A DNA stretch of 64,000 bases from Galdieria partita (Eukaryota; Rhodophyta; Bangiophyceae; Galdieriales; Galdieriaceae). The translations under genes were made by a program, and so were the position numbers. The number at the start of each line of letters is the position of its first letter. The first letter of the stretch is position 1. Under the pieces are notes generated by a model. That model was not told where the DNA came from and searched no databases. It saw nothing but the letters and a program-made list of their open reading frames with translations. Shown one piece after another: positions 12,659-24,744 of this stretch. Location: positions 182,539 through 246,538 of the forward strand of contig BQMJ01000022.1 in the NCBI GenBank assembly GCA_025991245.1, in the 5' to 3' direction.

Positions 12659-12891
12659 TCTCGAAATTACCGTTTCTTATTGTCTGTGAATATGTAATAC
12701 ACAAGTCGTGACTTGAATCCACCGGTTATCTATTGGAATAGACAATACATTGATGTTTCTGTTAAAAACAGTTTTCGAGTTGTAAAGAGCAAGCCAATGA
12801 AATCTCCTCGTTTAATGTGAAACATACAAAGATGACAAAAAAACAACACTCATTATACTAATGCTGCAAGGACAAAACGCTAATGGCAAAT

Positions 12892-15517
12892 TTATAGTTT
12901 ATCATAGTAATTATCGATACCAGGAATTTCTTCCTTCAGGCCTTTTCGCTTTCGAATGCCTTTTACAATTTCAGATACTTTCTCTGCTGGATCCCGAGGG
13001 TCGCCATTAACCAATTGCCAATGATCAAACACACACTGAGGAAACGCTTGTCCAGAAGTTGCAGAACGTAAATCAGCTGTAAAACCAAACGATTCTGAAA
13101 CGGGAAGATATGCCTTGACATTAAAAAGTGGGGTGCCTGGTCTCTGGGCTTCCTCAAAGACATGACCTCTCTTCCTATTCAGGACTCCGTAAATGGCGCC
13201 AACAGCCTGTTCTGGGCACTGAATTTCGACTAAATAAACAGGCTCTAATAATCGTGGCTCTGCCATCAATTGGGCACCATAATAACATCTTCTTGCGGTC
13301 GGAATGATTTGACCACCACCACGATGAATAGCATCGGAGTGAAGAGTGACATCCAAGAAGTTGAAGGAAATATTTCGCATATTCTCTTCACAAATGGCTC
13401 CTTCCTTTGTCGCATGTTGAAATGCCGCTATACACGAGTCCTTGATTTCATTCAAGTATTGAACTGCCTTGGTTCGGTCCATTAGCAAATTAGGACCAGT
13501 AGTTTCCGGTCCAAAAGCCCATATCTTTCGTGCAGCATCTTCTTCCATACCGAATTCGTCTCTCAATAACTTTGCTCGTTGCTTGGGATCGTCTCTTGGT
13601 CCCACTTTGCCTTCCTCGATAGCCTCTGCAAGTCCTTCTGGAAGAGGTTCCGCATATACATACAAACGATTGTGCTTGTTCGGTGATTTACTTAAACAAA
13701 CTGCCGTTTCCTCCGGATTAGGTCGACCAACAACTGTTTCTCTGAATGAAACTACCGGTTGTGATACTCTAATTTCAGCTCCATTCATGTATTCTTCTTG
13801 AAGATCCTTTAAACAAATTTCCAAATGCAACTCTCCAGCCCCAGCAATAATATGTTCACCGGATTCCTCGATAATACACTCAACCAAAGGATCTGACTTT
13901 GAAAGTCTCTTAAGACCCTCTACCAGCTTTGGCAAGTCACTTGGATTCTTAGGTTCCACAGCGACACGTACAACAGGAGAAACGGAATATTTCATATTCT
14001 TTAAGGGGAAGGCTTCTTCCAAATCTGTTATGGTACCAGATTTGACCAAATATTGATCAAGTCCTACCAAGCCGACTGTGTTTCCACAGGGAACTGATTC
14101 TACAGCTTCAGTTTTTCTACCCATCATCAAAAGAGTTCTCTGAATGCTCTTTGAGAACAAATCTTTCTTCGTTCCTGGTTCATAATTTGGACCCAATATG
14201 CGTACCTAACACATAGTAAGCACCAAATGAAAACTGTATCGACACAATCAACTTGCCTTCATTCCAGTCTTCACAGTTCCTGAAAAAACTCGTCCAAATG
14301 CAACAAATCGTCCTTTGTCTGTTGCAGGAACCATCTTTGAAATGTAGACCATCAAAGGACCGTTAGGATCACAGTTACGAATGGCAGTTGCTGCAGCATC
14401 ATCCATAGGGCCCTCATAAAGATTCTCAACTCTGTATTTCTGGGCTACTGCAGGAGAAGGCAAATGCATAACCATCATTTCTAACAGTGCACCATCGGCT
14501 GGAAGCCATTTCTGCAAAACTCTTTTCATTAATTGTTTCTGACGCAACTGCTTGTCTTCCGAAGTCAACTTGATACCTAAACCTTGGAGAAGTTTGTCAA
14601 GATCATCAACCTTGTCTGACATTGCAAGATCGATTATCTTCTTGATTGGTTTTATAACAAACTCGTTGAAGCCTCTTTCTGCTCCAGCTTGTTCTCTTTT
14701 AATCCATTTCTTTCCAGCCTTGTCGTAATAATTATTTCCCCACAATCTTTCTGTCATCTTTTGGACGTCAATGCCTAGCTTCTTAGCATACATACGAGCC
14801 ATTCGAGGAAGAGTGAACGCCCAACCATGAAGACCTGCAGAGAACGCAACGGTTCCAGCTTCAGGGGAAACCTGAACATCACCAAGTTTTTCATCTTGAT
14901 AAGTACTTATGATAACATTGGCGTTTTCGATGACCCTCAAGAAGTTTTGATACATATCTTCGGCGTCCAACTGCAGCTCGAGGAAGGCACGGTCCAGTTT
15001 GTTGATTGCAAGTACAGGTTTGATTCGTTCGGTTAGAGCTTGACGAAGAACTGTTTCTGTTTGGACGCAGACCCCCTCGACGCAATCAACTACTACCAAG
15101 GCACCGTCTGTGACTCTTAATGCCGCAGTAACTTCAGAAGAAAAGTCCACGTGTCCAGGAGAGTCAATCAAATTGATTAAGAAATCTCTTCCTTCCGAAT
15201 CCTTTGGAAGATCCACATCTGCAGGTATGTGAAAGTACAAAGAAATACCGGTGGACTTGATAGTGATGCAACGTTCTTGTTCATCTGGGCGAGTGTCCGT
15301 CAAACGGGTGTCACCTGCAGCTTCTGTGGCAATAATGCCAGCAGCTGCCACAAGAGAGTCCGTCAAGGTAGATTTGCCGTGGTCCACGTGTGCAATAACT
15401 GACATATTGCGGATATTGTGTTTCTTTGTCATCTGGTGCCATAGCTCGTCTATAGTAAAGTTGACCTAGAACAAATGTTATCAGAAGGTACAAAATGTCT
15501 TTGTGACTTCGTACCAT
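12892..15517 (-). CDS. EEF2: Translation elongation factor 2 (eEF2)
   Basis: Complement(join(12892..14205, 14257..15465, 15515..15517)), 841 aa. The first exon is only the ATG, and the next exon continues [20 protein letters not shown], as in other eEF2 proteins. G motifs are [16 protein letters not shown] and NKLD. The regulated threonine region is [16 protein letters not shown]. The C-terminal [13 protein letters not shown] carries the histidine modified to diphthamide. eEF2 catalyses GTP-driven ribosomal translocation in the cytosol. Intron 14206..14256 has a GC donor (GCAAGT) and AG acceptor; using it restores the family sequence [11 protein letters not shown]. The 15466..15514 intron is 49 nt. 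Length matches the family (about 840-858). Confidence 0.97.
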
Positions 15518-16158
15518 TTTCCTTGAAACAACTCAAGCCGCGAGAGAAGAAGACGGCGGTGGAACGAGGAATTCAATTGAATGAATGAGCACTTTGTGAT
15601 CATGGGACGGCATTAGAAATGAATGATTGGCAAAGGAATGGCAGTCGAAGCAACTTGAGTTTGGAATTCAATTGTTGACAACCATAACAATGTCTCTCAA
15701 CACATGTAGCAATTGCAGTGGAAAGACTTCGAGCTCAATCAGAAGGCTAATAGGTTTATGGTTTGAACAGTACTTGCAACTCAGGAACAAAGCCAATAGT
15801 ATATTGACTGGACAGAAATTCCGTTGTTGTTGGAATAGAGTTTACTCTGTGTCAAACGACAAACAAACGACACTGTCTACTAGTTTTTCTCGGTACTGCT
15901 TTTTCATCTTGTACTAGTGCCAACATGTAACACTTGTAGAAACTTATGAATAGTGCAACACACACAGGCCCAAGTCTCTCAAGTGGTATTTAGCTGTATT
16001 GAATTCACTCAATTCCTGTCTTATAGATCAACTCAATATATGGAATTTGAAAATACAAGGATCAAAGGATGAAAACTTTTAACTTTATCTTCAACCATCT
16101 TCACTTGTAAACAAGGAGGGTCGCTTTAGCTCCGACTGAGTTTCGAGATGGTCTCCAA
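15518..16158. other. Intergenic
   Basis: About 640 bases upstream of eEF2 and downstream of the L37 gene. A 96-codon plus-strand frame (15627-15917) has no recognisable domain or flanking splice logic and is not called. The eEF2 promoter should be here. Confidence 0.4.
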
Positions 16159-16532
16159 TTACATTCCAGAAGTCGCAGGTGCAGGATGCTTAGAAGCAGC
16201 TTTCACACCTTCTCTGAAACCATTTTTGAATCGTCGCGGTAAATGTCTCAAATACCTCATTCGGCCAGTACCTGTAGTTCGCCTTCTCTTTGACTTCTCT
16301 GACCAGTTGACTTTGTTTGTTTTAGAACTCTTCAAAATATCCATACCAATGACACTTACACTTTCTCTTTTTGGCGGATGGATAGCCACAAGACGCACAA
16401 CGCTTCTTCTGTAAATGATACGCCCTTCGCCCACATCGTATACATAAAACATGAGTTTTGTTATTCCTTTTACCAAAACTTGAAGTTCCTTTTGTCTAAA
16501 TAGCAAGATCAGTAAACGCTATGGATAACCAT
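16159..16532 (-). CDS. RPL37: 60S ribosomal protein L37 (eL37)
   Basis: Complement(join(16159..16310, 16360..16495, 16530..16532)), 96 aa. Exon 1 is the ATG alone; exon 2 starts [15 protein letters not shown]. The zinc ribbon is [10 protein letters not shown]...KKRCASCG. Exon 3 gives [18 protein letters not shown] and [10 protein letters not shown], which are signature eL37 segments. It is a zinc-binding component of the large cytosolic ribosomal subunit. The introns are 49 and 34 nt. The longer unspliced frame over exons 2-3 is an artefact, since only splicing yields both Cys pairs. The C-terminus has a short extra tail ([12 protein letters not shown]). Confidence 0.96.
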
Positions 16533-16729
16533 ATGGAATACTAAACCATTTTCTAAGTGGAACAACGACAACACAATTCACCACCGACTCGGGCAGAGAA
16601 TAGCGACGACGCCCAACAATAAATTCGCAGAGGGGGAGATTGAGCATTTTGATTCGATTGACGTGTCTTAAGTATTATCGCTTTATTATCCCTGGCAGCA
16701 GCTCTTTCTTTACATCTTCGAGATTTTGC

Positions 16730-17740
16730 ATGAAAACACCAAGGACCCTAGTATCCGGTGGATATGACCATAGTATTCGCTTTTGGGACTTGAAAACAGC
16801 GAAGCTTCTTAGAAATGTTCCTTTTCAGTCTTCACACATAAACCAAGTAAAATTCTCCATGGATGGAAGGCTTTTAGCTGTTTGTGGTAACCCAGCAGTG
16901 GAATTTTATGATATGAGAACCAATACAGAAAAAAGTGTGCATACCATTAACTTTCATAGTGACAACGTTACATGTTTGTCTTTTAAAGACAACGGTCCTT
17001 TCATAGCTACTTGTTCCGAAGATAAGACCGTAGGTTTATGGGACCTTCGAGTCACTTCGCCACTACACACTTGGAAGAGTTTGTACCCTTTCAGTTGTGT
17101 ATGTTATGGAAGAGATGAATCAGAGATATTCACCTCGGATTATAGTGGTTCTGCAAGGATATGGGATATCACAACGCAGCAAGAGTCGGGTCGATTGAAG
17201 ACTCGTGATTCTTCTATTCTCACAGGATTCCTGTATGAAAGAGCCCACTCACTCTTCGTCATGTTTGGGAGCTCTGGATTTGTATATATCAGTCTATTGA
17301 AACCAAAGAAAGAATCTTTTAATTGTCGAATTAGACGCCAGTATATATTTGGACAAGCCAACTATGAAGTTGATCAAGAATCAAAGGGATACTTTGAAAA
17401 GATAACCAAACTTCGCGCTACTAAGAGATATGTACTTAAGGCAAGTTTATCTGAGGAAGGTTTGCTTTTGGCAAATGCAAGTGAAGATGGCTATATCAAG
17501 TTATGGGGTGACATAAATAATCCTAACGCTTATGATGAAGGCAGGTGGCAACAAAATATCACTCTAGGTAGGCATCAAAAGTGGGTTTGGGATTGTCAGT
17601 TCCTCCATGGAACAAGATATTTAGTTTCTGCCTCTTCTGATAAGAAGGTTCTGTTATGGAATTGGGAAAAGCGACTCCTGCTACAAGAATTTTCAGGTCA
17701 TGAGAAAGCAGTGACATCCGTAGATGTGAGCAATAGTTGA
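16730..17740 (+). CDS. LST8: LST8-like WD40 protein (TOR complex subunit)
   Basis: About 336 aa from the internal ATG (MKTPRTLVSGGYDHSIRFWD). The frame extends to an upstream ATG at 16640 that would add 30 residues, but the family normally starts close to the SGGYDHSIRFW segment. It has WD40 repeats throughout. LST8-specific blocks are LVSGGYDHSIRFWD at the start, DNVTCLSF...CSEDKTVGLWDLR, RHQKWVWDCQFL and SGHEKAVTSVDV at the end. In other eukaryotes LST8 binds the TOR kinase domain in TORC1 and TORC2. The 6th-repeat region contains a longer insertion (KPKKE..KGYFEKITKLRA) than in animal LST8. No intron is needed. Confidence 0.9.
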   Translation: MKTPRTLVSGGYDHSIRFWDLKTAKLLRNVPFQSSHINQVKFSMDGRLLAVCGNPAVEFYDMRTNTEKSVHTINFHSDNVTCLSFKDNGPFIATCSEDKTVGLWDLRVTSPLHTWKSLYPFSCVCYGRDESEIFTSDYSGSARIWDITTQQESGRLKTRDSSILTGFLYERAHSLFVMFGSSGFVYISLLKPKKESFNCRIRRQYIFGQANYEVDQESKGYFEKITKLRATKRYVLKASLSEEGLLLANASEDGYIKLWGDINNPNAYDEGRWQQNITLGRHQKWVWDCQFLHGTRYLVSASSDKKVLLWNWEKRLLLQEFSGHEKAVTSVDVSNS

Positions 17741-17853
17741 ATACTCACTTTATATTGAGTGTGGCTAGTTTTGCTGTCCATAAATTCAATAAATGATGAG
17801 GACTTTTTTCGGGAAATTCCGATGTCCGCAAGGCTTTTTGTGTCACGAGAAAG

Positions 17854-18585
17854 ATGATTGATCAGCAAGACGATGTATATTACTTTTCTTTTGGAGCCAA
17901 TATGAGCCCTAGTGCCTTTGGTCCAAAAGCCAAAGGAAGATATGTTCAACGAAACTGTTTTCCAAAAGAAGCTTTTCCTGCAAAACTGTCAGGTTGGAAG
18001 TAGGTATGTCACTTATCTTTTGACGCTATTAACTTTGAGAGCAGGTTGGTGTTCAACTTGAGGGGCGTACCTGGAATTGAACCCGGTTTTGGTAATATAG
18101 TTCCCGACAATAATAGTTGTGTTCATGGTGTATGTTATTTATTGAAGCAAGAAGATTTTTTGAGGTTGAGACAGTCAGAGTTCACCTATGATGTCAAGTT
18201 ACTTGAAGTTGAAGAATATAATCAGAGGAAAGTGATAGCAAATGTCTTCATTGTGACGGACAAGAAGCACTTGGAACCTTGTCCGAAATGCGCAATTCCT
18301 TCCAAACGTTATCGAGATTTGCTAGTCAGTGGTGCGAAACACTGGGGTCTCGATAGCGGATATATTGAATTTTTGGAAAGAACGCCTTATCAGAAGCCTA
18401 CGATTTTCTCCAAGGCAATGTCTTTATTATTGTTTTGGTTTTTGTTTTATTTTCTTTCGTTTTTGGGAGTGCCTTTAAAGTTGCGAGGGCGTTTATTTCG
18501 TTCCATTGCTACTTGGCTTTGGAAGATTGTAGATTGGAAGAGAAAATGGTTTCACTCTCATTCTTACAACGAGGTTTTTTGGTAG
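17854..18585 (+). CDS. Gamma-glutamylcyclotransferase-like (GGCT/AIG2-like) protein
   Basis: Join(17854..17999, 18045..18585), 228 aa; a 45-nt intron joins GWK to LVFNLRGVPGIEP. The N-terminal YYFSFGANMS is the glycine-rich loop of the GGCT fold, and NLRGVPGIEPGFGNI plus VHGVCYLL are the other conserved strands. Related enzymes release 5-oxoproline from gamma-glutamyl compounds, but the exact substrate cannot be assigned. A hydrophobic C-terminal segment (SLLLFWFLFYFLSFLG) suggests membrane anchoring, seen in several uncharacterised eukaryotic members. The start is the first ATG in frame before the YFSFG strand. Confidence 0.8.
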
Positions 18586-18983
18586 AGGTAGTTAAGTCAC
18601 TATTAAAGTTGCTTGGACATTTGATTTTCTAGCGGAAGTACTTTACTTCTTTTGTATCCCCTTAGAACGGCTTACTTTTCATTTGTTGTAAGCAACATGA
18701 TGCTGAGCAAAGCATTCATTTATTAGTCAGTTAGATATCCCATATCGTAAGGAATTGGATATTATTTCGTTTATAAGGAGGTTGGACAGTAAACGTCGTC
18801 AAGAGTCATTTTCTCGACTATCATTTTATACCTTTCAAATGTTAGATGTAAACTATGGAATTCATAACAAGTATTTCTTTTTGAAAATCTTTGTGAAATT
18901 ATGGTTATGATACATATAAGAAAATAGAATTCCATCAAGGGCGTTCGAGACAACTTTGGACTCGATCACTCAATTATTTCAAA
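18586..18983. other. Intergenic
   Basis: About 400 AT-rich bases; no gene seen. It is flanked by two plus-strand genes, so it should contain the aminopeptidase promoter. Confidence 0.4.
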
Positions 18984-20837
18984 ATGAATCCTGTCGCATT
19001 TGTTTTGGGTCGTTGGTTGTTTGGTGGCTGTTGCTTTTGCAAGGCGACTCCTTTTCAACTTTCCCGTCCAGTCAACCATTTGTATCTATATTCAAATAGA
19101 TATTCTCATAATTCAAGTAGGAGAGCTTCATTGGGTCGAAGAAACATATCTTTAGCACCCATAATCATGGCAGCTTATCGAGAAGAACCAAGCAACTTTA
19201 TTGTAAAAAATAGATCAAGGTTTCTGAAATATTTTTCAGACACCAAAGATATCAGTTTGGCAACTAACATAGACGTCCTTGTTAAAGAAGACCTGGAAAA
19301 ATATTTAGAATCTCAATCTTCCTCCTTAAGAGCTTGGCTTCATTCCAATTCTTTTGTCCCGTGCAAAGGAAAGGAGACGAACTGGATCGCTGTACCTTCC
19401 GAAAACTTTCCAGGAAAGATAGAAAAACTTGTGGTTGTTTTGGGTGACGGTAGCAGTTTTGGAGGTTGTCGTTGGATGGGATTTGCTTGTCTTCCTACTG
19501 GAGCCCCTGCAGGTTTATACAAGTTAGGATTTGTATCCGAGAAAGTAGTTGAACAAGGGTTCACATCAACACGTGCTGCCTTTGCTTGGGCCTTGGGTGC
19601 CTATACTTTTCCAATCTATAAAGGAACTAGCGGAGGAAAGGATAATTCTGTCGTTTCCGAGAGGACACCAGACCCTGCCTTTTTGCCAGTTCTTATATGG
19701 CCAAGTGATTGTGACAGAAGCCTAGTAGAATCTTGTGCTTCTGCAACTTTTTTGGTTCGAGATATGATTTCCACACCAGCAGAAGATATGGGGCCTGCTG
19801 CAGTCGAAAATACTGCTCGTCTTTTGGCTGAAGAATATCCAGGAGCTACTGTGCGTTCTGTCATTGATGAAGCTTTGATCAAGGAGAATTTCCCACAAAT
19901 CTACATGGTTGGTCGCGGTGCTAGCAATAGGAATCGAGCTAGGCTTATTGAACTTGTTGCTGGGGAACCCAATCAACCAACTGTTTGTTTACTAGGAAAA
20001 GGAGTTTCATTTGATAGTGGTGGATTGGATATCAAATCCGCTTCAGGTATGAGATTGATGAAGAAAGATATGGGTGGAGCTGCTCATGCTCTGGGAGTTG
20101 CTTCAATGATATTGTCTTCCAAGTATGTTTTACAGACTGTATGGTTTGAAAACTCATATTTCCTTTAGACTTCCTATTCATTTGCGTGTTATTATTTCTG
20201 CAGTTGAAAATGCCGTAGATGGAGAATCCTATCGACCTGGTGATATTATAAAAGCGCGAAACGGTTTGACTACGGAGGTTTGCAACACGGATGCGGAAGG
20301 TCGTTTAATCCTTGCAGATGCTCTCGTGTATGGATGTGAATTTTCACCACAACTCATTGTTGACTTTGCAACGCTTACTGGTGCAGCAAGAGTAGCACTT
20401 GGGACAGATGTAGCAGTTTTCTTTAGTAATAATGATCAATTTGCAGAGAAACTTGGTGAAGCTGCTTTTCAAGTAGATGATCCCGTTTGGAGATTACCCT
20501 TATATTCTGGATATCGTTCACAACTGGACTCGAAACTTGCAGACTTGAAGAATATAGGTAAGCATCTCTATTGGTTGAATGAGAATTTTATGAAACGAAT
20601 CATAATGACTTTTTAGGAGAAGGTAGTGCTGGAGGCTATGGAGGTGCTATTTTAGCAGCTTTGTATTTGAAAGAGTTTGTTTCTTGTTCTATTCCTTGGA
20701 TTCATTTTGATATTATGGCGTATAACGTTGCTTCCAAACCTGGTAAACCAGAAGGTGGTGAAGCTATGGGAATGCGTGCCGTATTTCGTTTACTTCAAAG
20801 CAAATATGGAAGTGCAAGTCATCCAGGAATGATATAA
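18984..20837 (+). CDS. M17 leucine aminopeptidase
   Basis: Join(18984..20122, 20169..20557, 20617..20837), 582 aa; introns of 46 and 59 nt. The catalytic core has LGKGVSFDSGGLDIKSASGM with metal and catalytic residues, KKDMGGAAH, and the family signature NTDAEGRLILADAL, then TLTGAA. M17 enzymes are hexameric di-metal exopeptidases releasing N-terminal residues. The first ~60 residues are basic, Ser/Tyr-rich and poor in acids (RYSHNSSRRASLGRR), which looks like a plastid or mitochondrial transit peptide; MAAYREEPSNF could be an internal start for a cytosolic form. Splicing is confirmed by continuity across the SKLPIHLRVIISAVENAV and NIGEGSAGGYGG blocks. Confidence 0.93.
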
Positions 20838-21213
20838 GTGGTGGTAGATTGCTTTTTAACAGTACAAGTTGGTTTGAAGATACCATTCACCGTTCCAAGT
20901 TACGTTCCAAATAAATCAAGTTGAAAGGAGAAAGTTTGTGTGTATCGTAACAAAGTACTTATGAGAGTTGAGGATCTCAAGTTAATCTAAATAACACCAT
21001 TGTCTCTTTTTCGTACTCTATAAAGAGTGTCCGTCTATAGAGTCATGAAGAAAGATTACAACATAGAGAAGAGAAACATCTATCTTTTAGCAATTCTTGA
21101 AAAGAACAAACAAGGATTGACTTGTTCCAGTGCCGAATGCTTTTGTCAACTGAAGAGGCAACTTCTATATTGTGCCGAGTGGACGAGTGGACAATCCTTT
21201 ACAATAAGAGCTA
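20838..21213. other. Intergenic
   Basis: About 375 bases between convergent genes. An open plus-strand frame starting at 21027 runs antisense over the coiled-coil gene's exons and is regarded as a shadow. Confidence 0.4.
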
Positions 21214-21602
21214 CTATTGACAAGGAGGTCTTTCATATTTCTCCAGTGATTTCCGCAACTCAGCTACAAAAGGCGCGTAACTTGTTTCAATTCTTTCCAA
21301 TTTGTTTTTCAGAAATACTTACCAATTGTAGAGTCCTTTCTCTTTATTTCTTCTCTTGCTGTCTGAAATAGAACCGATATATTATACAATAAAATTTCCT
21401 TTTCTGTTTGTAATCTTGCTCTCTCAGAGTCGATTCTTGAAACTTCCTGTTTTAGTATCTCTGGAATATCAACAGTAAACACATAAACGCACACAAAGTG
21501 CAAGTTTTTGTACTCACCATAGTCGTCTCGAATCTTTTCGCTCTTCTCCATCGATTCAAAATGGCACACAGTCAATGCCTTTTCTGAGGAAAGCTTTCTC
21601 AA
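21214..21602 (-). CDS. Small coiled-coil protein, unrecognised
   Basis: Complement(join(21214..21263, 21323..21460, 21518..21602)), 90 aa; introns 57 and 59 nt with GTGAGT..CCAG and GTAAGT..GTAG borders. Splicing yields a continuous heptad-rich helix (EILKQEVSRIDSERARLQTEKE, then TAREEIKRKDSTIAELRKSL) ending YERPPCQ. Every exon adds coherent coiled coil, which is the main reason to trust it. The family is not recognised; it could be a subunit or adaptor. MEKSEK at residue 18 is an alternative start. Confidence 0.6.
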
Positions 21603-22723
21603 TAGAAAAAGACGACGTATTGGATGGAACTTTGATGACTGTCGTTACAGCATAATTGTCGTGGATTTATTTATTCATAGTGGGAAGGTTATACAGACTC
21701 CATAATGTTGCATATTTTTCATAAAACTATAAATACTTTCTAGTGAAGATAAAGCATACAATTGCTAAAAAGGTAGTCTACAAATAGTTCAAACACTCCA
21801 AAATAGACCTACTTCATCAAAATTCTCGTCATTTTTCAACAGGATTCTTCCTCAATATTTATCAAACTGTCCAAAAAAACAGCTTGCAATCACCCGATGC
21901 AACTGGTATCGAATTCCTAATCAAATAATGGCTCTTTGTTCATTCCAATGTTCAATACAAACCGCAATTTAATAAGAACTCTTCATGTTGCTTTCTTATA
22001 GGGTGGAGTGAACGTTTGCCACTGTTTACAATCACTATCTGACAGCCACTATCACAGAATGTAAAATAGAGTGAATGATAAAATCTAACGCAATTCAAAG
22101 GATTCTCTGCAAGTAAGCGAGACTATTAGCATTGTCTATCCCTGAAAAACAATTTCATTCTGTGGTTTCCATATCGTTCAAAGCAACATTTCTCTGTGAC
22201 ATCATTTGAAATATCAATGTCCCATGTACAACTAGTCTCTTCTATCAAAAGCACGAAAATTTCATTATACAAATTGAAATGTCATCAAGATGATTTTATT
22301 ATCTTTCATTGAATGACACAAAAGAATGCTGTTTACTTGATTGCCACATTTGTTATTCGACCAGAGCAAACCAGAAGCAACAGTAGTATGTTTCACTCCA
22401 AAGAACAGACAAGTATCTCCAAAAGGACATTGTGGTCCATACTTGTATAAAGACAATATATAAAATAAAAAACAGTCTCACGTTCACTGCTTTTTCACGG
22501 TTATAGCCATAAAGTCACATAAGCACCGTGGTTAGACAGAGCCTTTTCTCCTTTTGAGTATACTTCAGCGAAAGAACTGCCTTTCAGCAAAGTTATTTTC
22601 AAAGTGGCCTCAAGTTGGTTTACGTAGAATATATGAAATTCACTAAAACTTCACAAAAATGCACAACGCTTTCTTATCATTTGTGGTCCAAAAGTTGTCA
22701 TTCCGTCGCCTTTCACTAACCTC
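21603..22723. other. Intergenic
   Basis: About 1.1 kb without a supported gene. Only short frames (at most 65 codons) occur. It separates a minus-strand gene from a plus-strand gene, so it may be a bidirectional promoter region. Confidence 0.4.
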
Positions 22724-23634
22724 TTGAGAATCATGAAGTATGTAAATTTTTCTACAAAGTTCCGAGTCAAAATGACCAATATACCTCCACCACCTTATGA
22801 AACTGTTCCTCTGGGAGTTGATCACTTTGCCTACAAACAACTCACCGTAGGAATACTTCGGGATGAGGAGTTGGAGTTTGTCACCATCGAGAAACTTTGG
22901 TTACCACTGGAACCAAGAATAAACGAGTTTCGTTGGTACGTACTGCAAACAGTTCTAAAAGATATTTTACATAAATACGGAAACACGAGATATCTGATAT
23001 ATTATTCATAGCCAATCACTGGTCCTTGATTTGATTCTTTGAGAAAACTAAAGAAAGATTGGATAGGGCACTGAAGAGTACGTTTCTCGGCAAACCATCC
23101 TGGAGAGTTAATCTAAATAGATGGTGTCCTTTTTGGTTCAGTTTCAACACCCATGAATTGTGGGATCCAAACAGCAAAAAGCCTTTGAGAGTACTTCATA
23201 CTGACGAAACTTTATCAGATCTTTTGACTGAGCATATAAAGGCACCAAGAAGAGTCTTTTTCTTTTTAGAGGAGTTGAAAACCCAACGTCAGTGGAAGCC
23301 CAAGGTATGCAGATATCCGTGCTTCACTCTGTGGTATTATTCAAATCAGTTCCAATCAAAACAGGTTTCTTACAAAGTTCATAGTACACTTGAAACTACT
23401 AATACGAATCATCATACAAACTCTGACAAGCAAGCGGACGAAGAAAAAATGCTGATGACGATGGCCAACTGGGACAGCAACTTTGAGACAAAATGCCAAA
23501 GTGTTTCTTATGCGATTATTCCTTTTACTTGTCCAGTTCTAGTGCCAATATTTCTACCAGTTTATACTCTTCCTGGAATGAATTCTGGTGTCTTAGATAC
23601 AATAAGATATGGGACAAGTTCTGGAAGCAGTTAG
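22724..23634 (+). CDS. Hypothetical protein, exon joins uncertain
   Basis: Two open blocks look coding. Block 1 is from 22724 to about 22940 (PPPPYETVPLGVDHFAYKQL, ending PRINEFRWY). Block 2 is from about 23040 to 23634 (RLDRALKSTFLGKPSWRV, HTDETLSDLLTEHIKAP). A plausible join is after TAC before GTACTG, re-entering at AAAACTAAAG; the stronger-looking GTACGT donor gives a stop, so the junction is unsettled. A 60-nt in-frame GT..AG segment inside block 2 (23305..23364) may be another intron, joining KPK to VSYKVHS. No family was recognised. The amino-acid composition is that of a real soluble protein. MTNIPPPPYE is an alternative start. Confidence 0.45.
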
Positions 23635-24744
23635 TTGCAGTATAACGAGTATTTGTGCCATTTGTTCCTTAAGGTTGACGTTATTAGTTGGCTTCTTTAC
23701 ATGAATAAAAGTATTCAATTTTGTGTTGCAATTGCACATTCGTTTCGTGCCTATCTCTCCACTATAAACGCTCTTTAAAACATTTATTCGAACTTGGTTT
23801 CTTCAAAGACGTTCTACTCTATACAAATCTCTTGAAAGAAAACTTTCAGTAACCAAATAATGAATGCCTTTATTAAGAAAACGAATTCCAAGAAGCAGCT
23901 TCTCTAGACTTATTGAAAAAAGTTAAAGTGCTGTTCTTAAATGAGATTTATGATTATTAGGATCTCAGTGGAATAACCTCTTTTATCTTTCCATTCTTGA
24001 CAAGAAAAGAACCATTTCGGAATATCCCAGTTTGAAAGATTTCTGAAATGGTGTTGCTGAGCTTTGACAGTACCAAGTGGTACTTGTGGTTTGTTCGACG
24101 CAATATGGGTAGTATTATGGAATAAGATAAATCATGAAATACTACAACAGCGCACTAATCTAGAATTATCTGGTTGCTTTGCAATGGACTATGTTCGAAC
24201 CTCCCAAGAGAAAAACGCTTTTCTCGAGAGCACCATTCAGTCACAAAGTAGACAAAACATTCTCCTTACAGCATTTGTCACTTTTTGATTCAGTTCCTTG
24301 ACTTGTTAACGTCAAGTTGCGAATTCGTTACTCTATGCTTTGCGGTTCAATAGGACCTGAAATGTGCAAAGTAAGAATACCAAAGGAAACAAATGCAGTG
24401 TTTTCTCTGTAAAGTTTTAATGAAAAAGACGACAGAGTTACAAGTTTTCCCTGTGACTTCTCTCAAATATTGAAAAAGGTAATTTCTAATCACTCAGTCA
24501 CATTTTAATATATCCCTAATCTAAACTTTGCAGTTGCTCGTGTGATTGCATGTATCTACACTGTAATCAAGATTCTGAAGAAAGTTGACGTTCCATTTTT
24601 CACAAGTTATGAATGCATTGTGACGACTAATACCACATCCTTTAGATTACCAACTCGAGTTACAAAGGGAACAGGAAGAAATCAAAAGGGCAACTTGTCC
24701 AAAACGCAATGCGCTTCCAAACCCCCAAGCAATGGCTCAAAGGT
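23635..24744. other. Intergenic, start of subtelomeric zone
   Basis: No gene supported. A 74-codon plus frame at 24064 and a short frame at 24542 have no domain. From here on the sequence begins to share decayed repeats with the 48-55 kb region. Confidence 0.4.

Noticed and set aside
16159-16506. 115-residue unspliced minus-strand frame
   Set aside because: Only spliced exons give both zinc-ribbon Cys pairs and the eL37 sequence; the unspliced frame reads through an intron.
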